Part shown: positions 1 through 8,348 of the stretch, piece by piece | Layout: each line of letters starts with the position of its first letter | How positions within the stretch are numbered: the first letter of the stretch is position 1 | DNA from: Pseudomonas sp. JUb42 | GTDB taxonomy: Bacteria > Pseudomonadota > Gammaproteobacteria > Pseudomonadales > Pseudomonadaceae | Direction: 5' to 3' | NCBI RefSeq assembly: GCF_024807945.1 | Contig: NZ_JANUFD010000002.1 | Location: 62,001-126,000, forward strand | DNA: 64,000 nucleotides | The notes under the pieces: generated by a model | Told to the model about the DNA's origin: nothing | The model's input: the letters and a program-made list of their open reading frames with translations, nothing else | The model's database searches: none | Translations under genes and position numbers: made by a program

Positions 1-317
1 GCAATGGCCTGGGCCGACAGGAAGGAATTCACCTCCTGCCCATTCATGTCCAGTTCCGGCCTCATGCCGGGGATCTTGATACCGGCGAGCTCCTTGGTCG
101 CGCCAGTGGTGTACGTGGTACGGAGCCTGACCGTCAGATTCAGCAGCAGGCCCAGGGCCAGAAGCTCCAGAATTCTCGATTGATCGTTGTCGGCCACCGC
201 CTGCTCAAGCGCGGCGATGCTCACGGATTGCGCCACAGCAGCAACTTGATCAAGGTAGTCCTGCTGCGCGGCTGGCTCCAGGCTCTCGATATCGCGCTCT
301 ACGTCTACGGCTTTCAT
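1..317 (-). CDS. Phage virion-morphogenesis protein, partial (C-terminus outside window)
   Basis: The first 105 residues of a minus-strand gene that runs off the left edge. Its ATG (315-317) overlaps the stop of the head-completion gene, so it is translationally coupled within the head operon. The visible part is mainly helical, with an Ala/Leu-rich stretch, and has no motif I can name with certainty. A head-morphogenesis (Mu gpF/SPP1 gp7-like) role is a guess from position, because no such gene lies between the portal and protease genes where it is often found. A tail-completion protein is an alternative. Confidence 0.6.
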   Translation of the reverse strand, partial: MKAVDVERDIESLEPAAQQDYLDQVAAVAQSVSIAALEQAVADNDQSRILELLALGLLLNLTVRLRTTYTTGATKELAGIKIPGMRPELDMNGQEVNSFLSAQAI

Positions 318-838
318 ACGACGAATACCGCAATCCCGCATAGCTGCGTGCTGCGCAACAGCGGAGCGACCAGCTCATCGACCACGGTGAGGACCGGTCG
401 GTTAGGCGCGGAACCCGCGCTGTCGGCTGACGCCTGATACTCAATCTCCAGCACGTCGACCTTCTGGCGCTTGATGGCGCCCGATGCAACGTAGTCCGGG
501 CTCAGGCTGCCGGCGGTGACGATCTCGCGCAGAGCGGCCTCGTAGGTGGCCTGCTCGATCTCGATCGGCACCTCATCAACCGGGATGGCGTTGCCTTCGT
601 TGTCGCTCGCGCCCGTGCGCGGCCACTGCAACGACTGGGCCCGGCCGCCGGTCTTGATTCCGGGGAATAGCGATTCCCAGCGCCCGCAGGAGCTCTGCGT
701 CTGGTACTTGCCATCAATGTAGGCCGACGCCCGGACCAATGCGGCCTGTTTCGCTGCATCGTCGCCAGCCCACGCGGCATTCGCGCGCGCAAGGTGATAG
801 GCGTCAGCGGCGGCAACTGAACCGTAGAAATCAGGCAT
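314..838 (-). CDS. DnaT-like head-completion/connector protein
   Basis: A 174-residue protein lying directly after the capsid genes. The N-terminus (VAAADAYHLARANAAW, then KQAALVRASAYIDGKY) resembles the small phage proteins annotated as DnaT-like ssDNA-binding or gp6-type head-tail connectors: a helical bundle with a conserved Trp-Pro-Arg (QWPRTGA) in the middle. In this position the likely job is to join the portal vertex to the tail. Family assignment is by recalled pattern and position; DNA binding is not evident from the sequence. Confidence 0.7.
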   Translation of the reverse strand: MPDFYGSVAAADAYHLARANAAWAGDDAAKQAALVRASAYIDGKYQTQSSCGRWESLFPGIKTGGRAQSLQWPRTGASDNEGNAIPVDEVPIEIEQATYEAALREIVTAGSLSPDYVASGAIKRQKVDVLEIEYQASADSAGSAPNRPVLTVVDELVAPLLRSTQLCGIAVFVV

Positions 839-880
839 CGGATTGTCTCGAATAGGTGGAGCGGCGAACCGCTCCGGGGT

Positions 881-1063
881 TTACTTTTTGTCTTCGGTCT
901 TTGCAGCGCCTGCTTGCAGCTCGCCAGACTCGACCATTGCGGCTGTGACGTGGTGGTCTTTGAGCTTGGCCCAATCCTTCACGTCCACTTCCTCGCCAAC
1001 TGGCAGGAAGGTGCCATCCGACAGGACGACAGGGTTCTTGCTGGTGTTGGTGACTTTGGCCAT
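881..1063 (-). CDS. Small phage protein between capsid and connector genes
   Basis: A 60-residue protein starting MAKVTNTSKNPVVLSDGTFL. The ATG follows the capsid stop by one base (TGACATG), and a GGGATGGGATC tract in the capsid end can act as ribosome-binding site. An upstream in-frame ATG at 1081 exists but overlaps the capsid gene. Lys-rich, acidic C-terminus; no transmembrane segment. Small proteins of this type are common after phage capsid genes and are probably virion accessory proteins. Function unknown. Confidence 0.65.
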   Translation of the reverse strand: MAKVTNTSKNPVVLSDGTFLPVGEEVDVKDWAKLKDHHVTAAMVESGELQAGAAKTEDKK

Positions 1064-1064
1064 G

Positions 1065-1991
1065 TCAGATCCCATCCCCATACTTGACGGAGTTCGGTAG
1101 ACGAATGTCCAGGCCGCCCAGGCGGAAGATTCCCGGCACTTCGAAGCGCAGCGGTGCGGCCTGGTACACAGGCAGGAACCGGTGAGGCATCGGGATGTGC
1201 AGTTTCAGCACCGACGGGTCGCGACGGTAGCCAACCATGCGAGCGGTACCGCCGCCGCCAGCGGTCAGCAGGCCGTAGATGCCGCGAATCATCAGAGGCT
1301 TGCCAGTGGTCTGGGTGTAGATGTTCGATTGCATCACGAACTGCAGAACAGTCATCGTGGTGTTCGGCATCACGCTCTGCGCCAATTGCTGCAGCTTCTC
1401 GAACGGCAGAAGCAGCGTGTCGGCGATCGAGGTGTACTGCGTGCCGGAGAAGGTCGGCATCAACACGGCGTTGATGTCGGCGATCATCTGGGCCGGGGTA
1501 GCGGTCGCCCAGTTGCCGGTTGGGACGGTGATCGCAGTCACGGCGCTGTTACTGATCAGGCCTTGGAAGCCTTTGCGAGCATCACCACGAAGCGCGACGT
1601 TATCCACCATCTCTTCGTAGGCGCGGCGCGCGGCTGCGGCGTCATCGGATTGCAGTGGGAAGCCCAGCATTTGCGCCTGGCTCAGTTCTTCCAGGCCCCA
1701 GCCGTAGCCGATGCCAGCGGTATAGACGGAGGTCTCGAACTTGCTACGTTCGCTACCAGCGCGAGGCACATCGTCGGAGTTGCCGTTGATCCAGTCGGCC
1801 TTGCCGAACTTGTCGCCGGAGTAGTAGGTGACCGTCTTGACCCATTCAGGCGCCGAGTTGTCCACGGGGATCAGATCCTGGTACTGAATGTCGCCGTACA
1901 CGATCTGGTTGACCTGGCGTTCGATGAACGTCGTTTGGCTCAACGCGAAGCCCAATGCAGCCTGGGCGTCGAGCAGTTTGATTTGCGACAT
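1065..1991 (-). CDS. Major capsid protein (DUF2184-type)
   Basis: A 308-residue protein in the position of the major head subunit, after the protease-like and cement genes. It resembles the DUF2184 capsid family seen in siphophages that use a DUF1073 portal: an N-terminal helix (LDAQAALGFALSQTTFIERQ), a central region with Trp-rich strands (GIGYGWGLEELSQAQ), and a C-terminal beta-rich part ending in RLGGLDIRLPNSVKYGDGI. HK97-like folding would be expected. There is no long N-terminal scaffold domain, so scaffolding must come from another protein. Confidence 0.85.
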   Translation of the reverse strand: MSQIKLLDAQAALGFALSQTTFIERQVNQIVYGDIQYQDLIPVDNSAPEWVKTVTYYSGDKFGKADWINGNSDDVPRAGSERSKFETSVYTAGIGYGWGLEELSQAQMLGFPLQSDDAAAARRAYEEMVDNVALRGDARKGFQGLISNSAVTAITVPTGNWATATPAQMIADINAVLMPTFSGTQYTSIADTLLLPFEKLQQLAQSVMPNTTMTVLQFVMQSNIYTQTTGKPLMIRGIYGLLTAGGGGTARMVGYRRDPSVLKLHIPMPHRFLPVYQAAPLRFEVPGIFRLGGLDIRLPNSVKYGDGI

Positions 1992-2003
1992 GCTTGACGC
2001 TCC

Positions 2004-2441
2004 TTACTTGATGAAGATGTCTGCCAGTGCGCCGGCAGTGGTGGTGGTCGAATCCCAACGAGAGTTCGGGATCTGGGTATTGCTGGTCGAGACGTTGGTG
2101 AACGCCCCGGCACTGGTCAGGTACACCGAGTCGCCAGCCGCAACGGCTACCGAAGCGGTAACAGTGATCGGGCCTTTCTTCAGGATGCGGGCCGAGTCGT
2201 ACTGGCTGAACTTGTCGGCCACGGTCACAGAGCGATCGCGCGCGGTCACACCGAGAAAGCCGGTGCCGGCGAACGCGATGCAGCCGTTCTCGTCTGCGCC
2301 CTGGGCGACAGGGAGACCGAAGCCAATGCCAGCCGCCGTCTCGACGTTGCGCGAGATCAGGTCAGCCTGGGTCATGTCCGGGATGTGGCCCAGCTTGCGG
2401 GCCGCGATGTTGGTGCTGTACGTGGTCTGAATGGCTGGCAT
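2004..2441 (-). CDS. Capsid cement/decoration protein (Gp24-like)
   Basis: A 145-residue, largely beta-structured protein rich in Gly, Ala and Thr, directly upstream of the major capsid gene. The region VAAGDSVYLTSAGAFTNVS and the segment PITVTASVAVAAGD match the general pattern of small capsid-stabilising cement proteins encoded between protease and capsid genes. It would bind the outer capsid lattice during maturation. Assignment is by size, composition and position. Confidence 0.7.
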   Translation of the reverse strand: MPAIQTTYSTNIAARKLGHIPDMTQADLISRNVETAAGIGFGLPVAQGADENGCIAFAGTGFLGVTARDRSVTVADKFSQYDSARILKKGPITVTASVAVAAGDSVYLTSAGAFTNVSTSNTQIPNSRWDSTTTTAGALADIFIK

Positions 2442-2443
2442 GG

Positions 2444-3559
2444 TTACGCCCCCTTCTGTGCTGGAGTCTTCCAGGCGTCGGTCATGCGCTGCTCGTAGGC
2501 AGACTGACCGTTGTCATTCGGATTGGTCCGGCTGTCGTTGTTGATCAGGTGCTGACGGACCGGGTCTTTGGCGGCGTCCTCGGCCAGGATGTCGAAGCGG
2601 GCCGCGATGTAGGCGTCAGGCTTATCCTTGACTGCCGCGTCACCCAGCTTGGCGACAACTGCCGCCTTGCGGATTTCGTCGGAGGTCTTGCCGGTGTAGT
2701 CGCCGTCGGAGATGGACTTGGCAACGCCGATCAGGTCTGCACGCTCTTTAACGCGAGCATCGATCTGCGCATCGGTCAGCACCTTGGACTTCAGGCCGTC
2801 GATCTCGGCATCCTTCTTGGCCAGTTCGGCGTCTTTGGCGGCCAGGGCGGTGGCGTGGCCGGTCTGGGTGTCGGTGAGAGTCTTGCCAGCATCGGTAATG
2901 CGCTGCTGCAAGGTCGCGATAACAATGGCGCCCTGGTCGGTTACTTCAACCGGGATGCCGTCGACGGTAACCGTCTTCAGGGTCATGGGTTTTTCCTTTT
3001 GGGGGTTGTGGTCAGTAATCGGGGCAACGCCCCAAGCGTCGCCGATGCGCGCTTTCGTTCCGGCCCGGCCACGCTGCACAATGGCAACGTGATCAGCCGT
3101 GATCATGGTTTGCTTGGCCTGGTACGCGGTCCCGTCGGGCGCTACACCGGCTTCCCACAGCAATTCGCAGCTGTAGCCAACGCTGAGCTCGCGCTTCCCG
3201 TCAGTCACAGCCTTGACCGCTGATGCGTCGGTGATCTTCAGGCCGATCTTCAGGTACTCGCCGTCGCGCAGGACGTCATCGCCGGTGGTGCCTACGGCCA
3301 CTTCCTTCCAATTGGCCGCGGTAACGGACTCGCCCGGGTGATCATTGGTGACCGGAATCTTCGAGAAGGTCTGAAGCGAGCGCTTGGAGAACACCTCGGC
3401 CTCATCGCGGTACACGTTGACCACGCCCAGGTCCGGGCGACCTACTTCAGAGCCCAGGTATTGCTGAATGCCGGTACGCGCGGTCCGGGCAAAAGCTTCC
3501 AGATAGCCGGACTCGCTCAACGAGGTATCGCTGAGGACGACTGAATCAGTGATTTTCAT
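2444..3559 (-). CDS. Prohead protease/scaffold-like protein (DUF2213-type)
   Basis: A 371-residue protein. The ATG at 3559 (MKITDSVVLSDTSLSESGYL) is preferred over an upstream in-frame start that would extend back into the portal gene. The N-terminal half (to about residue 180) has the DUF2213 pattern: VNVYRDEAEVF, PVTNDHPGE and GYSCELLWE, where the His and Ser may be catalytic as in phage prohead proteases. The second half is a predicted coiled coil (AALAAKDAELAKKDAEIDGL), typical of an internal scaffold that is cleaved away. A protease-scaffold fusion would fit the lack of a separate scaffold gene. Confidence 0.8.
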   Translation of the reverse strand: MKITDSVVLSDTSLSESGYLEAFARTARTGIQQYLGSEVGRPDLGVVNVYRDEAEVFSKRSLQTFSKIPVTNDHPGESVTAANWKEVAVGTTGDDVLRDGEYLKIGLKITDASAVKAVTDGKRELSVGYSCELLWEAGVAPDGTAYQAKQTMITADHVAIVQRGRAGTKARIGDAWGVAPITDHNPQKEKPMTLKTVTVDGIPVEVTDQGAIVIATLQQRITDAGKTLTDTQTGHATALAAKDAELAKKDAEIDGLKSKVLTDAQIDARVKERADLIGVAKSISDGDYTGKTSDEIRKAAVVAKLGDAAVKDKPDAYIAARFDILAEDAAKDPVRQHLINNDSRTNPNDNGQSAYEQRMTDAWKTPAQKGA

Positions 3560-3566
3560 GATTGCC

Positions 3567-4898
3567 TCAGGTGCTGGCCGGTTCTTTCGGAGGGGTGACG
3601 GGGGTGATCTCTTCCTCTGGCAGCGCGGCGCCGAACTTGTCCATGGCGGCTTCAAGCCCTGGGAGAATGCTCATCTCGACGAGAAGGTTCACCGATGCTT
3701 CGCTCAGCGCCTCCTGGGCGTACAGCTTGGTGTCTGCCAGCGTCTTGATGGTGTCGGCAGTGGTCTTGCCGATGTCTGCACGCTCTTTCGCTGTCGGCTG
3801 CCACAGAGGCGCCCAGGCGTAATGGATCTCTTGGGGTCTGGCGCCGAGCGCCGAGCGGATCAGGCACTCATCCAGCACGCTCATGGCTGGCTTGATCTCC
3901 AGCTTCTGCTTGGAGGCGACGTTGTCGTAGTAATTTCGGGTGTTTTCTTCGCCGTTGGCGTTAAGGCCGCCCGAAGATTGGCCGAACATCCGCGAACCGG
4001 GGATATCGAATGCCCCGGAGACGCCCTGCTCTGCCTTACTGATGATGTCCGGCAGCGTGCTGAAGTTGGCCGACTTGGAGCTGTGGGTTTCCAGGCCGTC
4101 AAGGATCAGCGTGCCGTTGATGCCCTTCGCTGTTGCGGCCAGGGCCAGGCGGTCAAGAAGCTGCTTGGTGTAGTTCTTGTCCTGCAGGCTGGTCATCAGG
4201 TTCGGGATGTTGATAACGTCGATCTTGGCCTCGTAGACCAGGCTGACCACGTTCGCCATGGTCTCGTCGTAGTGCTTGACGGCGGGCATGGCGCTCAGCA
4301 GCACCGAATCACCCCAGCCGAACTCAACACCTTGCGCGAGCTCAGGGTCTGGATGCTGCACGCCAACGAAGATGACCAGGCGTGACGGGTGAATCTCGAT
4401 CTGCGACCCGGGCAGGTTGTAGGCCTTGGGCTTGCCAAAGCGCTCGCTCTGCGGGTCCTGCTCAATGGCTGTGGCGCTTAACTGCCGACGGGTCATGACG
4501 GTCAGGTACTTGATTCCGCCTTTCTGCAGCGACTCGGGTCGGATCGGCTCATTAGTGTTCTTGTCGCCCGTGCCGATGAATACCGCTGCGCCGCCGAATA
4601 GCCTGGCCTTGATCAGTGCCTCAAGGATCTTGCCGTTGACATCCAGCCTCTGCTCTTCAGCCTCGATCGCCTGAATCTGCTCCTTCTTGGCCTGCCAGTT
4701 GCGCCAGTTACGGCATGCATCCAGGGCGGGAATGGTCACGCCTTTGCGCGCCGACCATGAGCCCCGGAAGGCGTTGATCAACTGCTGATCATCCATGACG
4801 GGGGCGCTGTAGTGCGAGTGCGCGGCCTTGTCACGGCCAGTACCCAGCCCTGCGACGAGGTTCTGCAGGTTGTCTTTGACGTAGCTGAATACGCTCAT
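3567..4898 (-). CDS. Portal protein (DUF1073-type)
   Basis: A 443-residue protein directly after the large terminase gene (4 bp overlap). It follows the DUF1073 portal pattern: an N-terminal region with NAFRGSWSARKGVTIPALDACRNW, a central LFGGAAVFIG segment, and a C-terminal part with FDIPGSRMFGQSSGGLNANGEE, the clip/stem region found in this family. The portal ring at one capsid vertex carries the DNA-packaging motor and later the tail. The long C-terminal helix and the Pro/Glu-rich tail are as in relatives. Confidence 0.9.
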   Translation of the reverse strand: MSVFSYVKDNLQNLVAGLGTGRDKAAHSHYSAPVMDDQQLINAFRGSWSARKGVTIPALDACRNWRNWQAKKEQIQAIEAEEQRLDVNGKILEALIKARLFGGAAVFIGTGDKNTNEPIRPESLQKGGIKYLTVMTRRQLSATAIEQDPQSERFGKPKAYNLPGSQIEIHPSRLVIFVGVQHPDPELAQGVEFGWGDSVLLSAMPAVKHYDETMANVVSLVYEAKIDVINIPNLMTSLQDKNYTKQLLDRLALAATAKGINGTLILDGLETHSSKSANFSTLPDIISKAEQGVSGAFDIPGSRMFGQSSGGLNANGEENTRNYYDNVASKQKLEIKPAMSVLDECLIRSALGARPQEIHYAWAPLWQPTAKERADIGKTTADTIKTLADTKLYAQEALSEASVNLLVEMSILPGLEAAMDKFGAALPEEEITPVTPPKEPAST

Positions 4899-6208
4899 GA
4901 GGTGCTCACGTTTGCGAGGGTGTAGGAGTTTGCGAGGCCGTAGCGCTGGGCAATCATGTAGCCCATGGCGTCGACCATGTGGTCAAACCCGCCCTTCTTG
5001 TCTGGTTCGCCGTTCTTGTCGTAGACCTGGCGCTCAAGGCACTGGGTCAACTTCGGGCATTGGTCGATGTTGACTCGCATGCGCCGCTCGCCGTATGCGT
5101 TCAGAAGCATCGCATTTACGGCATTTACCCGGTCCTTGACGCCAGGGTTGGTTGAGTCGACATACACGGCAAAGCCTGCCGCGCGCAGCAACGAAAGATC
5201 TGATTCACTGGCATTTTTGCTGCCGGTGTTCTGCCCGCTGGCGTCTGGATAGACGGCGATGCTGTGATTAGGGAATCTGACTTTGATCTTCTCGATCATC
5301 TCCGGCGTATCGCGGATGGTGTGCAGCTCATCCAGGGCCAGGGGAAGGCCCTCACGAATGACATAGACCACGGCACTCATCTTCATGACGTTGAAGTCCA
5401 TGCCGATGTGAAGCGCCTCGCCTGGCCTTATGCGCTCAACGGTGCGGCATGCTTCGCGGTTGAACGTGTAGTAAACGACGCCCTGATAATTCTCGAAGCT
5501 GGCCTCATACTCTTGCCGGAATGTCCGGGGGTCCATCTTGCGGCGTGCCGCCTCGATCTCCTCGGCCGGAACGTTGCCGCCCTGGACTGAGGTATAGAGC
5601 CAGCTCTTGTGGTCGGGCTCTCCGTCAGGCTTTCCGTCTTGAAACGTGTCATAGCAGTGGTTGAAGCCCTTAGGCGTGCCAATGCGCAGCGCATGGCCAC
5701 CCTTGCGGACCTCGCCGGTTGGCAGAGTGTAAGTGCAGGTCGATAGCATCGGCCTGATTACTTCTTCCCACGCGGCATATTTGCAGTCCGCCCACTCATC
5801 CACGAGGATGAAGAACAGCCCTGAGCCGCGTAGGTCATCGTAGTTCTCAAGGCCGACGCAGCGAAGCAAGTGACCACTCTTGAGAGTGATCAGCATGTCT
5901 GTCTCGTTGGGCTTGCTGGCCATCCATGACTTTGGAATGGCCTGCTTCAGTCGACGCCAGAACACTCGGCGCGCCTGCTTTTGGGTCGGCGCTGCGTACC
6001 AAATTTCATCTTCTACGCTGACATTCCACTCCGATGCGAGCTTTGCAGCCCTGCGCATCTCAGCTTTGCCCAGAAAGGTCTTGCCGAACCGGCGCCCACA
6101 AACAGCGTCACGGAATCGCGCCTCAGACTGGAACCCCCAGCAGTAAATGTTCGCCTGCTTTGGCGTCAACTCAACGAGAACGTCAGAGATACGGGCTGGC
6201 AGGGACAT
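4895..6208 (-). CDS. Terminase large subunit
   Basis: A 437-residue packaging motor. The N-terminal ATPase has Walker A GRRFGKT (residues 38-44), Walker B ILVDE (134-138) and a coupling motif around GTPKGFNH. The C-terminal RNase H-like nuclease shows acidic motifs DFNVMKMS, YPDASG and GFDHMVDAMGY. It cuts concatemeric DNA and drives it through the portal. The gene overlaps the small terminase gene upstream and the portal gene downstream, which suggests coupled translation. Confidence 0.96.
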   Translation of the reverse strand: MSLPARISDVLVELTPKQANIYCWGFQSEARFRDAVCGRRFGKTFLGKAEMRRAAKLASEWNVSVEDEIWYAAPTQKQARRVFWRRLKQAIPKSWMASKPNETDMLITLKSGHLLRCVGLENYDDLRGSGLFFILVDEWADCKYAAWEEVIRPMLSTCTYTLPTGEVRKGGHALRIGTPKGFNHCYDTFQDGKPDGEPDHKSWLYTSVQGGNVPAEEIEAARRKMDPRTFRQEYEASFENYQGVVYYTFNREACRTVERIRPGEALHIGMDFNVMKMSAVVYVIREGLPLALDELHTIRDTPEMIEKIKVRFPNHSIAVYPDASGQNTGSKNASESDLSLLRAAGFAVYVDSTNPGVKDRVNAVNAMLLNAYGERRMRVNIDQCPKLTQCLERQVYDKNGEPDKKGGFDHMVDAMGYMIAQRYGLANSYTLANVSTS

Positions 6209-6674
6209 CTTCGTCAGGCCTCAGCACGTATTCAGCAGCAGGTTGGGCGCCCGCCTCTGAACCAGGGGGCTTAATTGGATCGAGACGGCGATTGACGTAG
6301 ACGTCGCCCACCTCTTTGGCTGCCTGCTCAAGCAATTGAGCGGTTAGCGCCATGTTCTTCATATTCTCGGCCTTCTCGGCCATTCGGCCCAGGGCGCGAA
6401 GCCTGAATGCTCGGTTGGCAATGGGAATATCTGCCGTCTCTTCCTTAAACCGCTTCCGGGCCTCATGGAACAGAGCCGCCCACTTCTTCGCCAGTCTCTG
6501 CCCGGCGAACTTCGTCGGGTCATGCGACTCGCACTGTTGCCGGGTTATCTCAATGCCATATTCCGTCTTGACCTGGGCGACAACCTGTGACGGCGTATCA
6601 AAGCAGGCCAGAGCCTGAACAATGAAGGCTTTGACCTCGCTTCGTAGTACAGCCATTTGTTTGCCATCCGTCAT
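6183..6674 (-). CDS. Terminase small subunit (DUF2280-type)
   Basis: A 163-residue protein immediately upstream of, and overlapping by 26 bases, the large terminase. The N-terminus (EVKAFIVQALACFDTPSQVVAQVKTEYGIEITRQQCESHDP) has the helix-turn-helix-like arrangement of the DUF2280 phage family. The middle is a basic helical segment (AKKWAALFHEARKRFKEET) probably used for oligomerisation. It should recognise the packaging site and regulate the large subunit. Its C-terminus is Pro/Ala-rich. Confidence 0.88.
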   Translation of the reverse strand: MTDGKQMAVLRSEVKAFIVQALACFDTPSQVVAQVKTEYGIEITRQQCESHDPTKFAGQRLAKKWAALFHEARKRFKEETADIPIANRAFRLRALGRMAEKAENMKNMALTAQLLEQAAKEVGDVYVNRRLDPIKPPGSEAGAQPAAEYVLRPDEDVPASPYL

Positions 6675-6688
6675 TACCTGTCATGGAA

Positions 6689-7312
6689 TCAGGCCGACTT
6701 GAGCAGACAGGTTCCGCAGGCCCTCGAAATATTTAGTTTGCCTACCTCGGCAGGCTTGTTTGCAGCATCCACCAGCGCCTTAACGTCCGGGCTGGCACCA
6801 TAGCGACGAACCACGCCGACGAACTCTTCTACGTCGTGCCCCTGCATCTTTAGCTTGGGTGCGCCTGTCTTGGTGAATGCTGGCGCGCCGTACTGATCAG
6901 TGGCCTGAGCCAGGTGATACAGCTCATGTTCGACCAGTGCACAGAAGTCAGCATCACTACAGGTCGAGCAGTAATCGGCAGCCAGAGTAATGATGAAGGC
7001 AGGCACATCGCCGAACCAATCGAACATCTGCTGTTCCATCCGGGCTTTCTGCCACCCTCCTGCACGGAAGGCGACCTGCTCGGCCTGACCCAATACACGG
7101 CGACCTTGCTTCTCGAAGCTGGACGACGCCCACATGACTGCGATATCAGCATCGATCAGGTGAGCGTGGTCGGGGTTGTGAATACTGCCGGTGTCGGCAA
7201 GGATCTCGGTCTGTATCCACTCCCGGACGGCAGGGGCGGGAACTACCCGGATGCCGAAGTCGGAAAGGTCCGACAGTTCCACTATCTCAGCGGGCGGTAT
7301 CGGCCTATCCAT
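6689..7312 (-). CDS. Putative phage metallopeptidase
   Basis: A 207-residue protein of the 'putative phage metallopeptidase' kind often found beside terminase genes. A zinc-binding motif HELYH (in ALVEHELYHLAQAT) has the HExxH form, and a downstream GHDVEEF may supply the third ligand. A C-terminal CGTCLL pair could bind metal. Position just before the packaging genes suggests expression with the late operon. The substrate is unknown; roles in virion maturation or host modification are guesses. Confidence 0.8.
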   Translation of the reverse strand: MDRPIPPAEIVELSDLSDFGIRVVPAPAVREWIQTEILADTGSIHNPDHAHLIDADIAVMWASSSFEKQGRRVLGQAEQVAFRAGGWQKARMEQQMFDWFGDVPAFIITLAADYCSTCSDADFCALVEHELYHLAQATDQYGAPAFTKTGAPKLKMQGHDVEEFVGVVRRYGASPDVKALVDAANKPAEVGKLNISRACGTCLLKSA

Positions 7313-7319
7313 CTAAACC

Positions 7320-7454
7320 TCACTCCACCGAGCATGCAGGCCAGATGCTTCTGGCAAACGCCAATGCCCCAGCATGATCCAGCGCTTCGTCGAGCAGGAT
7401 CATCGGGAATGGCTGGTAGCCTGGCGCGGTGACGTACCAATTCTTCTTGGTCAT
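7320..7454 (-). CDS. Small phage protein, 44 residues
   Basis: A short gene between the metallopeptidase and membrane-protein genes: ATG at 7452-7454, stop TGA at 7320-7322. The peptide starts MTKKNWYVTAPGYQPFPMIL and continues with LDEALDHAGALAFARSIWP. Only 7 bases separate it from the next start. The aromatic-rich beginning followed by an amphipathic helix gives no family. It is read as real because it fills the gap exactly and has protein-like composition. Confidence 0.6.
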   Translation of the reverse strand: MTKKNWYVTAPGYQPFPMILLDEALDHAGALAFARSIWPACSVE

Positions 7455-7462
7455 GGTCACCT

Positions 7463-7498
7463 CGCGCCACGAAATGGCGGTATTTGATTTGTGGCGCG
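7463..7498. repeat. Palindromic element copy C (CGCGCCAC-N20-GTGGCGCG)
   Basis: Eight-base arms CGCGCCAC (7463-7470) and GTGGCGCG (7491-7498) form a perfect inverted repeat with a 20-base spacer. It fills the gap between the stop of the membrane-protein gene and the small gene at 7454. Two further copies with longer arms lie at 15471-15510 and 25884-25920, with the same 20- or 21-base distance between the 8-base cores. Confidence 0.7.
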
Positions 7499-7843
7499 CT
7501 ACGACTTCCGGCGCTCAATCTTCACGCGGCGGGTATCGCGGTACAGGCAGTGCTCGCAGTGCAGGTAGCGGCAAAGCCACGTCTTGATGCGCTCCCACCA
7601 GGTCACCATGACGAAGTGACGGAGACCGGCAAGGGCCAGGGAGGCGTGGAACGTCACGCCTGCAACCGTGGGGGTGAGGTAGATCGACTCCGCCCGGGTG
7701 GCAATCGCATACCCAGACAGTGCAATGGCGGCGTAGATCAGCTTCCCAGCGATGCCGTCCCGCACCTGATTGCTCAGAATGGCCCAGACAGCCCATAGGG
7801 CAATGATCGATACGAAGAGGTTGCTCAGAGTTTCTAGGCTCAT
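7499..7843 (-). CDS. Phage membrane protein, holin-associated
   Basis: A 114-residue protein with probable transmembrane segments at about residues 8-25 (LFVSIIALWAVWAIL), 32-50 and 58-80, followed by a basic, Cys-containing tail (CRYLHCEHCLYRDTRRVKIERRKS). It overlaps the holin-like gene by 4 bases. Size, topology and position in front of the packaging genes fit a second holin or antiholin. The CxxC pair in the tail is unusual for a holin, so the role is uncertain. Confidence 0.65.
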   Translation of the reverse strand: MSLETLSNLFVSIIALWAVWAILSNQVRDGIAGKLIYAAIALSGYAIATRAESIYLTPTVAGVTFHASLALAGLRHFVMVTWWERIKTWLCRYLHCEHCLYRDTRRVKIERRKS

Positions 7844-8166
7844 GGGTTGCCTCCCCCGAACTTCTGGCGGATGAGCGACCAGAGATCGGCGGCTTTGATG
7901 GCGCGGTTGATTGCGGTCATCAATGACCCACCGAATGCACCAAGGAGAAATCCGATACCGGCCACGTTACCCGGCTCGGTGATTGAGAGGTAGGTGCTGA
8001 CGATACCGGTCAGGTAAAGAGCGCACGCCACCCCCGTGATCAAGAAGACCACCCAGGCCTTCCAATCGTTCAGGTCATCCTTGTGCCACCAGCTTGCAGC
8101 GATGACGCCAAATAGCCCGGCCATCATCCAATCGGCCCTCTCGGAGAGGCGATGAAAGAAATCCAT
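7840..8166 (-). CDS. Probable holin
   Basis: A 108-residue protein; the ATG at 8166 (MDFFHRLSERADWMMAGLFG) is chosen because earlier in-frame codons encode a poorly protein-like stretch crossing the terminator region. Three hydrophobic segments (about residues 14-27, 35-58 and 70-90) match the small three-TM holins of siphophages. It is the first gene of the late operon after the terminators, so its expression would depend on late antitermination. No endolysin is visible nearby; it is probably left of the window. Confidence 0.7.
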   Translation of the reverse strand: MDFFHRLSERADWMMAGLFGVIAASWWHKDDLNDWKAWVVFLITGVACALYLTGIVSTYLSITEPGNVAGIGFLLGAFGGSLMTAINRAIKAADLWSLIRQKFGGGNP

Positions 8167-8301
8167 GCGCTGACTCCGTGACTGGGCATGTTTAATAAAA
8201 GGGCGGGTGTGAGCCGCCAAGAGGAGCACCCTGGAGCGGGTTTGCAGAATCTGTGCGCCTGGGAAAGCGTCCATCGCTGTAGCAGCTTTCCTCAGAAGTA
8301 C

Positions 8302-8330
8302 AAAAAGCCCGAAACGTGTCCGGGCTTTTT
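8302..8330. terminator. Intrinsic terminator before the late genes
   Basis: AAAAAGCCCG (8302-8311) pairs with CGGGCTTTTT (8321-8330) around a 9-base loop; A and T tracts on both sides make it usable in either direction. It lies between the small secreted-protein gene and the holin-like gene, so leftward transcription must read through it to reach the late genes. Confidence 0.85.
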
Positions 8331-8348
8331 CATTGCTACCAGGCGTAT

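Noticed and set aside
7282..7518. 78-codon minus-strand frame overlapping two genes
   Set aside because: Overlaps the metallopeptidase, the 44-residue gene and palindrome C in another frame. Kept only as context for the palindrome peptide comparison.
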